Source: Eopsaltria australis
Lineage: Eukaryota > Chordata > Aves > Passeriformes > Petroicidae
NCBI GenBank assembly: GCA_034509425.1
Contig: JAVTVJ010000033.1
Coordinates: 4,895,001-4,959,000 of the forward strand
Direction: 5' to 3'
DNA length: 64,000 nt
The stretch's first letter is position 1, and every line of letters begins with the position of its first letter. Positions 1 through 11,660 of the stretch are shown here, in pieces. The position numbers and the translations under genes were made by a program. The notes below the pieces were generated by a model that saw only the letters and a program-made list of their open reading frames with translations, did no database searches and was not told the origin of the DNA.

Positions 1-3000
1 TCCTTAGCTGCAATTCTGAGGGGGATTCAGGCAGAGATTTAAGAAGAGAACCCAACTGTGTGTATTCTAACATCTTAAAAGAGAAAATTGCACATCTTTT
101 TGACAATCCTTATTTAGTATCTTTGTTTTATCCCAGATAAATCGAGAGAACTGATGCTATAGCAGTTGACTAAAAACATTAATGAGCTGTGTCCATTTTA
201 ATTGTTCCAGACTAGCAATTTCCCCTGTAGCTTGAAGGTCTTTGAGAGTGCAAAAAAATCTAGTTAGAGGCCAAATTCTATCCCTTGACTTCAGACAGTT
301 AATATAGAATAACATCTCTGACAGTAGCCCAGCTATTCATGATTTACATTTTTGCAAATAACTGCAAATAAGGATGTTGACAATTTCTCTCAATTAAGCT
401 GAAGAAAAAAAAAAGTCCCATCCAATACAATACAAGGCTAAGTCATTTCAATATATATTTTTTATTATTATTATTATTATTTTTTAATTTTTTTAAGGTT
501 CTTGGGAGTTTTGTTGTTATTTTTGGGTTGCTTTTTTTTAGTTTTTCAAATGAAAACACATCCCTGAAGAAACAAGGATCCTGGAAAACATGACCCTGAA
601 TACAGATGTGTCTTATTTTGGGGTCATGCTTTGAATAGTAGTTTTTGGTTACTTGGAAGTCAAGTGACTCTGCAGTTAGTTGAACAAGCTATAATGAGAT
701 GGTTTCCAATAGCATTTTGAGATTAAAAAGTGTGTCAGAAGTGCATTGGAGCCTACCAAAAATTGCAAGGCCTTCATAATACTTTAAAGATCCAAAATAT
801 TCTGGATATATTAGGCTAAAGACTGCATTTAAGAATAATGTGCAGGTATTAGACATAATCCTCCCAAAAGTTTTGTGTGATAGTCTAAGCTTCTGATTTT
901 GTCGAAAGGAGAAGAAAGGGTTATGCTGGAAACTCCTGTTCCTACTGACTCTTACTGACATGATAATAATGTCTCATTTGTAAATTTTCTACAGAGACAA
1001 CCTAATTTGAAAGGTGGGGCAATCTCAGAAATAATATTATCTGCTAAAATTGTGTTAGCTAAAGGCTGGTAAGCTTCAAGAAGCCAACAGAAAATGGTCT
1101 GCTACCTGCCTCTGCATTTTATAGCTCAGAGTTCACCTCCAAAAAAAAAGAGGGAAAGACAAAATAGTAAGACAAGACCTGTGTACTATCACAAACATAT
1201 TTTTACTGGATAAAATGCGGACCTTTCATTCAATACACCTGGTAGTTAACATCACAAAACAGTAATGACAGAGTTTAAAGGAGCAAGTGGTACCAAGATA
1301 TTCGGAGTTTTATGTCAGTAGTCCCTCCAAGGGAGCAGGCCATGGGCAGTGCCACAGTAACCAACACAGGCCCAGTTATCACTGACTTTTGTTGAAGCTA
1401 CAGGACTTCACAAAATTAGTCACCTTGGAGATGAATCCTTCACTTTTACATGCTAATGTGCTCCCTTAGGTGTTCCCTGTGCTCTGTTCTGGGTTTCAGT
1501 AAAACCTTTTATCAGAGCCATTGTTTTTAACAGATAAAATAAAGAGACAATCAAGGCAAAAACTGACCTTCAAAAGAAATTAAATTAAAAGAGAAGCAGC
1601 TAATAAATTTGAAAACCTTATAATTGCAAATTAACCCCTGACTCACCCACCTGATTATCAGCTTAGCTTTCATACCACTTAATTCTCTGCACACTTGTAA
1701 AGAGGAAATAGCCATCACTCTTCCTAGCCAGCATTTGTTTCAGTCTCAGAATAGAACAGGAGAATATGGGTCCAGTTACTAAACAGCGATAATAAACCCA
1801 CCTTAATTGCTTCAATTAGATCATTCACAGGGAATCACGTTACACAACCTGTAGGGATTAACAGGCTCTTCATGAACCACTACAAACAATTACACAGGGA
1901 TGAGTAACCATCAAGAGCTGGCTGAGGAACAAAGTTGCTATCTATAAGCAATTGTCTCAGTTAATCTCTGTACTCATCTGTGGGGAGGAATTATTCTTCA
2001 CCCAAGTACCCAACCAGGACAAGTCAGAGGCAGATATCTGCAAAGACATCCCTGAGGATCATGCTAATGTTAAGCCCAAAAGTAAATGTTGCCTCATCAC
2101 TCTGGATGTGTCACAAGAGCAGGCATTTAGTATTTTGACACCATCTTTGCTCAGCCTATTCGCCTTGCCCTTTTCAGATTGTGTTCACCTTGTCTTTTTT
2201 GAGAGGTGTTTATTTGGCATAGCAAGAGAATCAGTGCAAGTACAGAAAATCAAAGGGATTAATGTTCATAGAAAGTAAATACAGGGAAAGTATTTCTTTT
2301 AATGGACAAATATTTAAACTGGTTTTGAGTTTATTCGATCATTTTTGTGAACATGATATTTTAAAGTTACATCTATTAGTAATGAGAAGATAAGAAAAAA
2401 AAGAGTAAACAGTGCTTCCCATGTGACAATTTCTATATGTGGCTGGGTACATGTATACGAATTTAATGTACACATGTATTTATTGAAGACTATACATGCA
2501 CAGAGAAGGATGGTATGAAAAAATGTATGTTAAAATTTCAAATACCCTAGAGAAAACAAACTAATTCTAGAATTATTTTCTGGGCACCACATTCAAGTGG
2601 GAAGGATGCAATTTCTCGAATACAGAAAACTCTGTCTTACAGCTAAAACTCTGTCATCTGCCTGCTCTAGTGAGACCATGAACGACTCCATATGCTTCAG
2701 TGAAACTAAGTTTGTAGACTGAAACTTGCCCCCCAACTAAATTTATGGTGGTTGGGTTGAGAAGTCTATTATAATTCCAGAAAATGACAAAGTAGAAGCA
2801 GTCTTGTCACTACTTAAGAGGTCACAGTACATTCTGGGATGTGATCAAAAGGGAGACAGAATATTTTAGCCAGAAGAAAATCCCCAGGGCCTTCTAATTT
2901 TGCCATAAGCCTGGATGAGCTGGTTGATTATAGCATTTGACAACTTATATACCATTTCAGGAAAAGAAGGCTTATTCTAAAGCCATGGATTGGTGACAAA

Positions 3001-6000
3001 AACCTTCCAAGAAGTTCTGGTTGCAAACGATACAATTGCTCTTTAACTGCATCTCAGTCACAAGCATTTGACTTAGAATATAAAATAACTTTGGGATCTC
3101 TTCTGTCCGTCTTTTTCTGCTACTTGAGACCCTTCCTACATGTCACTTACACTGTACTTCTCTGACAAGCTGAAGCTGCAAACAAACAGTATCTTCCTAA
3201 AGAACATTTAATGAAGTAGGAAAATACCATAAAATGTCTTTCTGATAGCATGCCCCTCTTACCACAAGCTGGAAACAAAGACACCTAGGATGTGAAATAA
3301 CATTTAACGTGAAATGTCTTGTATGGCCAGTTGACATAGACAATTTCCCAAAGGGTAAACACCTTTTCAGATATCAGGATGAAAGGAAATGGGCCAAATG
3401 AATGAACACCTGCACTGAGACCTTGCATCAGTATACTTGAATAACCCAAATTATCAGCTAGCTCTCCAGAGGCACACAGAAAAATTCTGAAAGTGTTCTG
3501 CTGGGTTGGGTTGGCAGCAAGAAATGCTTCTGATCATTTCCAAATGATGAGTGACATGCTAAAGAAGAAGAGAAAGTAGAAAATGATTGCTTGAGAAAAG
3601 CAGAATAAAACCGGTATCTGCTTTACAGTCAGACAGCCTTTACAAAGGACAGATAATGCTTCTAAGACTAATAACATTCCTAGCACTCAAACTGGGGAGA
3701 AAGAGAGTTTTATCTACTATATGAGCAGGCTTACTAGTATATATCTTTTGCTCTTCCAGACAAGCCTTCACTCCCTCTATCGCACCACACCACTTAATTT
3801 GCAGCTATTGCCAAGTCAGTGTTTCATCTAAGCAAACTTGGCAGAATTTCTAAAAGAGTGTAATGTTCACAAAAATTGCACAAAAAAATGATGATGATTC
3901 ATGTTATTCCACAGTGCAACTGAGATGAATGTGATGCTGGTTTTTGAATCCTTGCTCTCTGGAGGTTGATATGGGGAAGTAGGAAATGTTTTGAACTTAA
4001 GAATTACTCTTTTCAATGGCAGTGACTTTCCTCTGTGGCCTACATTCTGTAGATTCAGGTTGAAGATACCGTGATGCTTTATTTCAGATTTTTATTCTTC
4101 AAGTTTGTTTCTAATGCCAAGAGTGTTTGGAAGGAAAATTTTCAATACTTTAAAAGAAATAGGTTACAATAAGCAGAAGGCACCTAGCAAATCAGCTAGA
4201 AAGTAAGATCCAATACTTAAGAAAATATTACATAATATTTAGTGTATTTTATTGAAAGAAAAAACTTTTCCTCTTGCACAGAAATATTCCATTTTCTCAT
4301 TAGCGTTTTCCAATTATTGTAGGTTTTTGGTTAGGAGCTGAGGTGTTTCTGTTTTTTCTATTAATTATTATTAAACAATAGTTCTGGGTTCATTTTTTTT
4401 TATTATTATTTTTGGGAATGTAACAAAATCAGATTCACTGCATTACCTTGACTCTCTGAAGAATGTCTGGTGTTTTTTCAACTTAAAAAAAAAACCCAAA
4501 ATTGAAAAGAAAGAAAATTGGACATGAGACAACATGACAATAACACATTCTTTGCCATGTACAAAATCACTTTCTTGGGCATATGTTGTCCATATGCAAA
4601 AACAATGGCCTTTGCCATGCCCTTCAGTACATAAAGGTTTTACAGAGCTAAATCCACTTCTTGTTTGTATGGTCTTCAACTGCACGCTAGATTAAAACAA
4701 ATAAAATTTGTATATTTAAAGGGTAATGTACTATCATCAAAGAGAAAATGTTACTAAGGAAATGGAAAAACCTTTCCATAAAAAAGTGGAGAAAATACAG
4801 AAGGAATAGAAGTTTAAGTAACTCATTTCAGCTAGGGTTGCTTAGAGCTAGAAGTATGACTGAATTAATTAATAATTCAAAACTACAGGAAAGAGAAGCA
4901 TATTCATGCTGCTTCAAGAATAAAAGAAAGTCTAACTTTTTTTGAAAATAAACAAAAGGAATGTTGAATATTTTTGGTAGGAAAAAACTATTCAGAAATG
5001 TTTGGGATGGGTAGTGAAAAACTACCTCTGCAGTTGTTATGTGCAGACCCAGAGCAGCATGTGGTACCTGCCACAAACTGCTTATGGGATTGTGACATTT
5101 GCTGAGCATTTACACAGAGGAATAATGGAGCATAAGGTTAGGTTGCCCTCATGCTGAGACCACTGCCCATTATGCTGACCAATACTGTCTCTGGCTCTCT
5201 TCTGATCCCTCATGGCCTGGACATATTTATTATCTCTTGTCTTAGGCTGTGCAGAGACATTTTAAATGAGTCACAGTGGCAGGTGGCCCTTATTAATACC
5301 TCTTAGGATGTGAGAGCTGCTGAAATGCCTAATCAGAGGGAAGAAACCAGAAGGTGGGACAGGGAAAGGTCCTATGAGGGGACACATGAAAACAACTATA
5401 TTTGGACCAAAATATATTTTGGTAATTTGAGCTAAAAATAATGGTACAGTCCAAGAAAAGGAAATTCTGTGTAGTAATAGCTTAATATAACCTGTTTGGA
5501 GCAAACCAGGGATTAATAACATTTTTGTACTATCCTTGTAAATAGGTAACAAAAATCACCGATCACTCTATTGTAACAGAAAAGAAGGAAAGTTAAAACT
5601 ACAGACCATAACACGTTCCATTTGATAACTACATCTGGAGTAAAATAATTCTAAACACTGACATTTAGTGGAAGCTAAAACCTTTATTAGTTCTGATGTT
5701 GAAAAATACTTTCCAACAGAGTCAAATTGACTACGTGTTTTCCAATGCAAGCTTAGAATCCAGTAACAAAAGCACCACAGAATACAAAGAAAATGTTCTC
5801 TTTCTACTGTAGCTTACTGGAACTGGAGATCAATGGCATTATCATCCTTTTCTTGAAAGGAAGTACAGAGAACAGGAACAGACATGCCAGTGGGTAAGGG
5901 GCATCAAGTCTATGTAGAATTTAATACCACTAAAGCAAAAGGAGTGGACAAGTTGTTATGGAAATGCAACATGATGCGTTAAGTAGAAAAAACAAGTAAA

Positions 6001-6880
6001 TACTATTGAAGAAAAATAACACCAAGAAATTAATCACTGCCATTACTTTGCTTCTGGAACAATCTTGCAAGATTAGGGTAAGAAATTAGCTGCTTTTAAC
6101 AAAGCATCTGAACACACACAATAAGTCTCAGCAGGAGGTGGTGTGAGTGATATACTTAGATTTTGCAAATGGCTGATTACTCTGATTTACTTTACATTAT
6201 CGTGTATTAAATACACACCAAATTTTTAGTGTTTTGTTGTTTATTTTTAAAATCCCATACTGCTTAAATAGGGGCACTCTGAGAGTGCTTAAATTAACCA
6301 ATTTTGTTTTCAAGAAATACATGCCATTTTGAGGTTTGAGCATTCTACAATCGATTATGTACTCTCTACTTTTTTCACTAAATTAAAAATCAATTAATAT
6401 ATAAAACTATAAATAAAAATATCTAAACACCTAAAAATATAAACATGCATGTACACATACTCTTGTGTATGCATGAAAATGGAATGTCTTGACATCAGAG
6501 GTAAATGTGCTTTGGATGTCATTTCCAGAGGGTAGAACATCATAAAAATACTTCTTTTTTAAAAAAAAAAGTATCTTCAAATTTGCAAAGTGCTAGAGTG
6601 AGTCAGTTATTTGAGGTGATTCAATTAAAATTAACTTATTTTAATCACAGGAGTGGTCACCGACATCATCCAGAACCACTTAAGTTTATGGACAGTTTTA
6701 CTGTAGGAAAACAATGGCTGGTTGCCAATTGCTGTTATTGTGAAATATACACAGGTATACAAAGAAATATTTTTGATGCATTTATATAATAGATAAATAT
6801 ATACAGAGAAAGAATGAGATATAGGATTTGGCTTTCGTTATTGGAAGTACTTATTAAAAAGGCTTTTGGAGTGTGTTTAC
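1..6880. other. Unique AT-rich noncoding DNA
   Basis: I see no gene here. The longest open stretch, near 1952-2278 on the plus strand, opens with TTG and has no in-frame ATG, so it is not a credible vertebrate coding exon. Contents are a (TTA)n tract near 461-484, an 18-bp perfect palindrome at 5406-5423, and an ordinary AT-rich background. A somewhat higher-complexity patch around 5040-5360 could be conserved noncoding sequence, but nothing in it is specific. Confidence 0.6.
461..484. repeat. (TTA)n microsatellite
   Basis: About six uninterrupted TTA units run into a T-rich tract. This is a simple repeat with no sign of function. Confidence 0.85.
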
Positions 6881-7110
6881 ATTTCCTTTTCTATTAATAG
6901 GTACATCACCTTTACATGAGCAAGGCAGCGTTGCTGCAAAAGAGAGGATGAAGTACTCGGCCCACAGAAACCAATTACAGTTCCGCTACAACAACAAGGA
7001 AATGAAAACCAATTGAAAGCGCAGCTAATCCTCATCTTTGAAGGAACACAGCACCGAAATACTTGTCATACACTGACATTTTAATGCTTCTCACTCCTCA
7101 AACTGTCCCA
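6881..7110. promoter_or_regulatory. Possible conserved noncoding element
   Basis: This patch has noticeably higher sequence complexity than the AT-rich flanks. The 9-mer AAACCAATT, which contains a CCAAT box, occurs twice (6968-6976 and 7006-7014). The patch also has a TAATCC homeodomain-type core. Such density is typical of vertebrate enhancers, but conservation cannot be assessed from one sequence. This is inference from composition and motifs only. Confidence 0.25.
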
Positions 7111-10100
7111 CCAGGCCTCCTCTGGCCTTAACTCTTACACTGTTCTACACACATCTTATGGTGGAAAAAATAATTAAATATCACACTAAGTCTTGAATTA
7201 GAGTTCTGTTATGTACCACTTCGGGTTATCATACATTAAAATAGGGGAGTCAGACATATTTGCATGCTGTTACCTTCCAGAGAGAAAGTAGGTCTTCACA
7301 TGCCATCAGCTCTAAAAAATTCATTGAAAATAGGAGTAAAAACATGAGATTAAATTATCTAAAGTAAGAATTTGTGGTCTTTGGCACAGCATTCCTGGTG
7401 AAAGAACTCAAATGAGCTGAACCATAAAAATACAATAGTAGTTTGTGGGAGTTCCCTAAAAGTTAAATAGGACTCCATGGAAAATTTTCAAATTCTTGAG
7501 ATTTTTAAGAGGAAAGTTATCTAGAGACCTCAAGTATTAATCCAAATATAATAATATTATTTTAAAACTTTTATTCAAAGTAAATGTACAGTTTAAATGA
7601 AGTACACAAGTCCCTTCTACTGTCAGCAGTTATAGTAACCTGGACACACAAATAATGAAATACATAATCAATTTTTCTCTTTTACTTTCAACGTATTTAA
7701 AAATCTTTAGAGTTCTCTTCTGTGTCCTCCTGGTCTGAAATGTCAAAAGTTATTACAGAAAGTTGTCTGCAATATTTGTTATTATTGATTATTTCAAGAG
7801 TTGGAAAAGGCACTTAACTTCTGCTCATGAACAGCTAGATATGTGTGAGATTTGATCCAAACTACCAAAGCAACAGTTTTGTTATATCTTTATATCTGTT
7901 TCTTAGCACCCACTTTTCATGATCCCTTTCCAGCTCATGAAACAACTTGTTTTTTCTATTAGAATCTCCTTCATGGGTTACAGAACAGGAGCCATGATAA
8001 AAAAACCTTATTACTCATGAATTGGAATTTTATCGTTTAACCAATTATAGTTCTGAAATATTAAAGGAGGAATGAAACTTGAGCTGTCCTAAATGGAAAT
8101 CCACTGCTAATTTTAACTTTAGACTTTTCCGGTCCTTCTTATTTCTCAGAGTCTTACTTATTTTCATTCCCTATTCTTTGTTTATCCTCCAAAAGCAATT
8201 ACTGTGCTTTTAGATTGTTAGTGAAGAATTAAAGAAAATGTTATAATGATTAGCTCGATTAATGCTGGCTTGCTTCAATCTAAAAGCTGGTTTTGATATG
8301 GGATTCAGATCCCAATAACTGCCTGGAAAAAGGCTGTCATGACGATTAGAAAAAAGTAGGCGTTGACTTATCCTTAGTTGAAATTAATACCTTTTTCAGT
8401 GTAGTGAACATTTGTTTCATTCTTCTTGAGGTTATTTCCTGCCTTGCTTTAAATCACTGCTGGAGCAGATCTGCCAAATAGCCTGCACTTGCCAAATCAA
8501 TCATGCATTCTTACAGAATGGAGAAAATGTACCAGGGGCTGTCTCTTCTTCCCCTTCTCCAAATCCACCACCCTTTGGCAGGCTGTTGTGAGCCAACCTA
8601 TGCATTTCCTGATCTTTATCCACCCAGGTCCCATATTGATCTTAACCAATGATATCTTGTTTATTATATCATTTTAGCAACGGAAATGTTACATATGAGA
8701 CTGCAAGAAGGAATGCAGATAAAACTCTGCTTGTAATATATCAAATGCAAGCATTATCCAGTTTTCTAAAGTCTGTTGCTTTTATTTTTACAAATGCAAT
8801 GCATCACATTTTATTGTAATGCTCACTAGTGTACTACTAGCTCTTTTTCTGTAATTTAGTTTAAACTATGAGGTTTATCAGAGTGCTGTTGACTCCACAC
8901 TAACGAGCATTAACCTTTCACTAAAGTGGTTTTAGAGACACAGCTCTCAGGCTTGCTTCCTTGAGATAACTCAAACACAGTTATTGTTAGCTTTGTTTTT
9001 ATGTTGACAATTTCACATGATTAGGGGGAAAGAAAAATCTTTGTTCATCCTATTCCTGTCACTGCTAGCAAAAGCCAAAAGACACTGCAACAAAAAACAT
9101 CTGAGCAGAGCCTTTAAAAATGCCCAGTGTTCCTAAAGAATCAGCAATGACAAGTAGGGATCCCAGTAAGTCAATTCAGATCTCTCTCTGACTCCAACCA
9201 CTAGAACTTGGCACATCTGCACTTGTGTTTCACCTATATCAGTTAAGTGCCTCCTATAAAGTGACATGAATTTGGACCCCAAGTGCCCCCTTTCTGTTTT
9301 GCAAGTGGACTATCTCACATCTTCTTAAAACACTGTGCATGTGCATGGATTACTTACTTAGCCATAACACTTCAGAAGATAATATACTAGCTACTTTCAA
9401 GAAGAAATGAAAGCTTCCCACAGAGGATTCTTCTATGCACAATGTTATTTAAAATCTATCGTTGCACCTTGTATATCAAGGGAAATATTTTCTCAGTATT
9501 AATGGAAGAGAACACTTTTCATTTTGTTTCTGAAGATCAAGCATGATTTTAGAAAGGTTAGCTAGGAAAGGGAAAATACCTTGATTGTTTTCCATGTCTC
9601 ACTCTATTGTTTTTTCAATTCATCTGGTTGTCCATCTGAAATAACTTGCACAAAGGATGAATTTTAAAAAGCAGCCCACAAAACTTGGAGAACAGTCTGC
9701 ATTCAAATACAATTTGTACTTTACAAGAACTGTGTTTGGTCAGTGCCTTAAATTTCACAGTCTTGCAATGTGGAGATATTTTAAGATTCAAATGAAGGTT
9801 TCCTATACCATTGACAATTAAAACATTTCTAAGATGATATCACTGTTGAGTTAATACCAGGTCTAACCATATTTCACTATACATTATACAAGATTATACT
9901 TTCATTATAATCTTGACCAAGTCAGTTTGGTAAAGGTGAGTGCTTTCAAGACATATAAATGTCAACTGTGTACAAGTAACTCTCTTTAAATATACATGAT
10001 CAGGCTAGCCTTCCTTTCAGAGTTACAGGAAAGATCTAGGACATGTGTTTTCTTTTATCTTTGAAACAAATAACAGACACTGTCTTCTTCTTTCACTATT

Positions 10101-10130
10101 AAATTCATAAACAATCCTTTTTATTAAGGA

Positions 10131-10165
10131 TTTTTTTTACACTTATTCATGAAGTGTAAAAAAAA
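10131..10165. repeat. Perfect 14-bp inverted repeat
   Basis: The left arm (8 T then ACACTT, 10131-10144) is exactly complementary to the right arm (AAGTGT then 8 A, 10152-10165) around the 7-nt spacer ATTCATG. Eight of the pairs are A:T homopolymer, which makes chance origin easier. As RNA on either strand it would form a stable hairpin. Confidence 0.8.
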
Positions 10166-10354
10166 GGAAAAATATTACAATACAATTGAGTAATGCAATG
10201 TTATGGAATGTTCAAACTGAAAATTTCTTTCTGTAAAAGATAATACCTAAGAGGACAACAATTGTCAAATCCCAGTCAGGTTAATGAATGGAAATTATGC
10301 CATTATCCTTTATTTATTGTCATAGTACTACTGGGGTTTTTAAAAATTTTTTGA

Positions 10355-10383
10355 GGGGGGTGTGGGGGAGAGATTGGGCAGGG
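10355..10383 (+). other. G-quadruplex-forming motif
   Basis: Four G runs of 6, 5, 3 and 3 bases are separated by loops of 3, 7 and 2 nt, which fits the standard pattern of four runs of at least three G with loops of 1-7. The setting is AT-rich, so the run stands out. It lies about 560 bp upstream of the LTR at 10940; no link is evident. Confidence 0.7.
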
Positions 10384-10939
10384 ATGGATATATTCCATGT
10401 GGCTTTTTTACAGAGACTTTAAAGAGAATGCAGAACTCTAGAATTTCTTTGAAATATGATCAGGCAAATATGGATATATTGGTTAATATATGGTTCCATG
10501 TAGTAGCCAAAGAACTTGCAATTATAAATACTCATTGACTATTACTGAAACTGCAATTACTTCAACATTTCTTCCAGAAATTGACTGAAAAATTACTTAA
10601 AGGGATCAGAGACTTTCATTCTTTGCATACACCGAGATAACTATCTAAATCAGAAAAAAGCCCCACATATGACTGCAAAACCTGTCTTTTCTCCCTCCTA
10701 AATTTAGCTTTTTTGATTAACCAATAATTTGCTAGCCTGAGAATTCAACAGGACTGAATTCTCAATTCATACTCCAAATGCACTGGGAAACGCAGTCTTT
10801 GTTTCAACCTCTTCTTCAAATCTTTCTTATTATGCTGGGAAGGGTCCATTTGCTACTCCAAGAAGATCTCATGGAAATGTTCAGTCAGAACTTTCTCAAT
10901 ATTTAAGCTACTTATGCATGGTATTATTTTTTTCTGCAG

Positions 10940-11660
10940 ACATTTGGGTCTAAATGGCAAGGTTTTGGTAGTGGGGAGCTATCTCATTTCAGACAAATCC
11001 AGTTCCAGTTGTCTCCAAATGGAACTATCACAGGACACAGCTGAGCCTATTGACCAAGCTGGTGGTGCCTGGGGGAAGCATGTTCATGAAAGAGCAAAAT
11101 ACTGGACAACAGAGTAGTGAGAGGGAGAAAGAGTAAGAAAATTGTATGAATAACAAGGTGAGAAAAGAAGGAAGGGGGAGATGGTCCAGGCAATAGAGTA
11201 GACATTCCCCTGCAGCCAGAAGAAATGCCTACACAGCATCAGATTTATCCTAGAGGAACTGTAGCCCATAAGGATCCTTACTGGAAGAGAGGAAAAGTGT
11301 GAAGAGGAAGGAGTGGCAGAGAGGAGCCCTTAGGGACTGACCACAACCCGCAATTCCCCATTCTCCTGTGCTGCTTGTGGGGTGGTGGTAAAAAAGGTAG
11401 AGGAGCCAAGAGTGAAGTTGCCTATGGGTAAAAGAGGAAGGAAAGTGTTGGTTTAATACTTGGGTTTGCTCCTTACTATCTGAATATACTTTAATTTGCA
11501 AGAAATTTAATATTCCCAAAGTCAGTAACCAGTAAGAAACCTCCCTGTCTTTATCACAGCCTACCAGCATTCTCAGATGATTTTCTCACCCACTCCCACA
11601 GGAGCAGTGACTGAGTGGCTGGCTGGGAATTTGTTCCCTAGGCAAGGCAATCCCACCACA
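10940..11660 (+). mobile_element. Old solo LTR, avian ERVL-like
   Basis: This stretch follows a bird LTR that I know as a family with a GGCAAGGTTTTGGTAG block near its 5' end, purine-rich middle segments with CCCCTGCAGCC-type motifs, and an end in CCACCACA. Here the block is at about 10957-10972, CCCCTGCAGCC at about 11208-11218, a GAAGGAGTGGCAGAG segment at about 11308-11322, and CCCACCACA closes it at 11660. The U5-side stretch beginning near 11475 has lost a clean AATAAA. Many substitutions and small indels show that it is old. I see no internal retroviral sequence next to it, so it is probably a solo LTR. The flanks share only GCA (10936-10938 and 11661-11663), too little to prove a target-site duplication. 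Open frames on both strands inside it are incidental. The family call is from memory and the 5' edge is approximate. Confidence 0.75.

Larger units (their letters stand above)
7111..10939. other. Unique AT-rich noncoding DNA
   Basis: No gene or mobile element is recognised. Two perfect short inverted repeats lie at 9889-9915 and 10131-10165, and a plus-strand G-quadruplex motif at 10355-10383. The open frame at 8489-8677 is short, hydrophobic and has no recognisable domain. Confidence 0.6.

Noticed and set aside
1952..2278. 108-codon plus-strand open frame
   Set aside because: It opens with TTG, contains no in-frame ATG that I could find, has no recognisable domain, and no clear splice signals.
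11250..11570. 106-codon minus-strand frame
   Set aside because: It lies antisense within the old LTR at 10940-11660.
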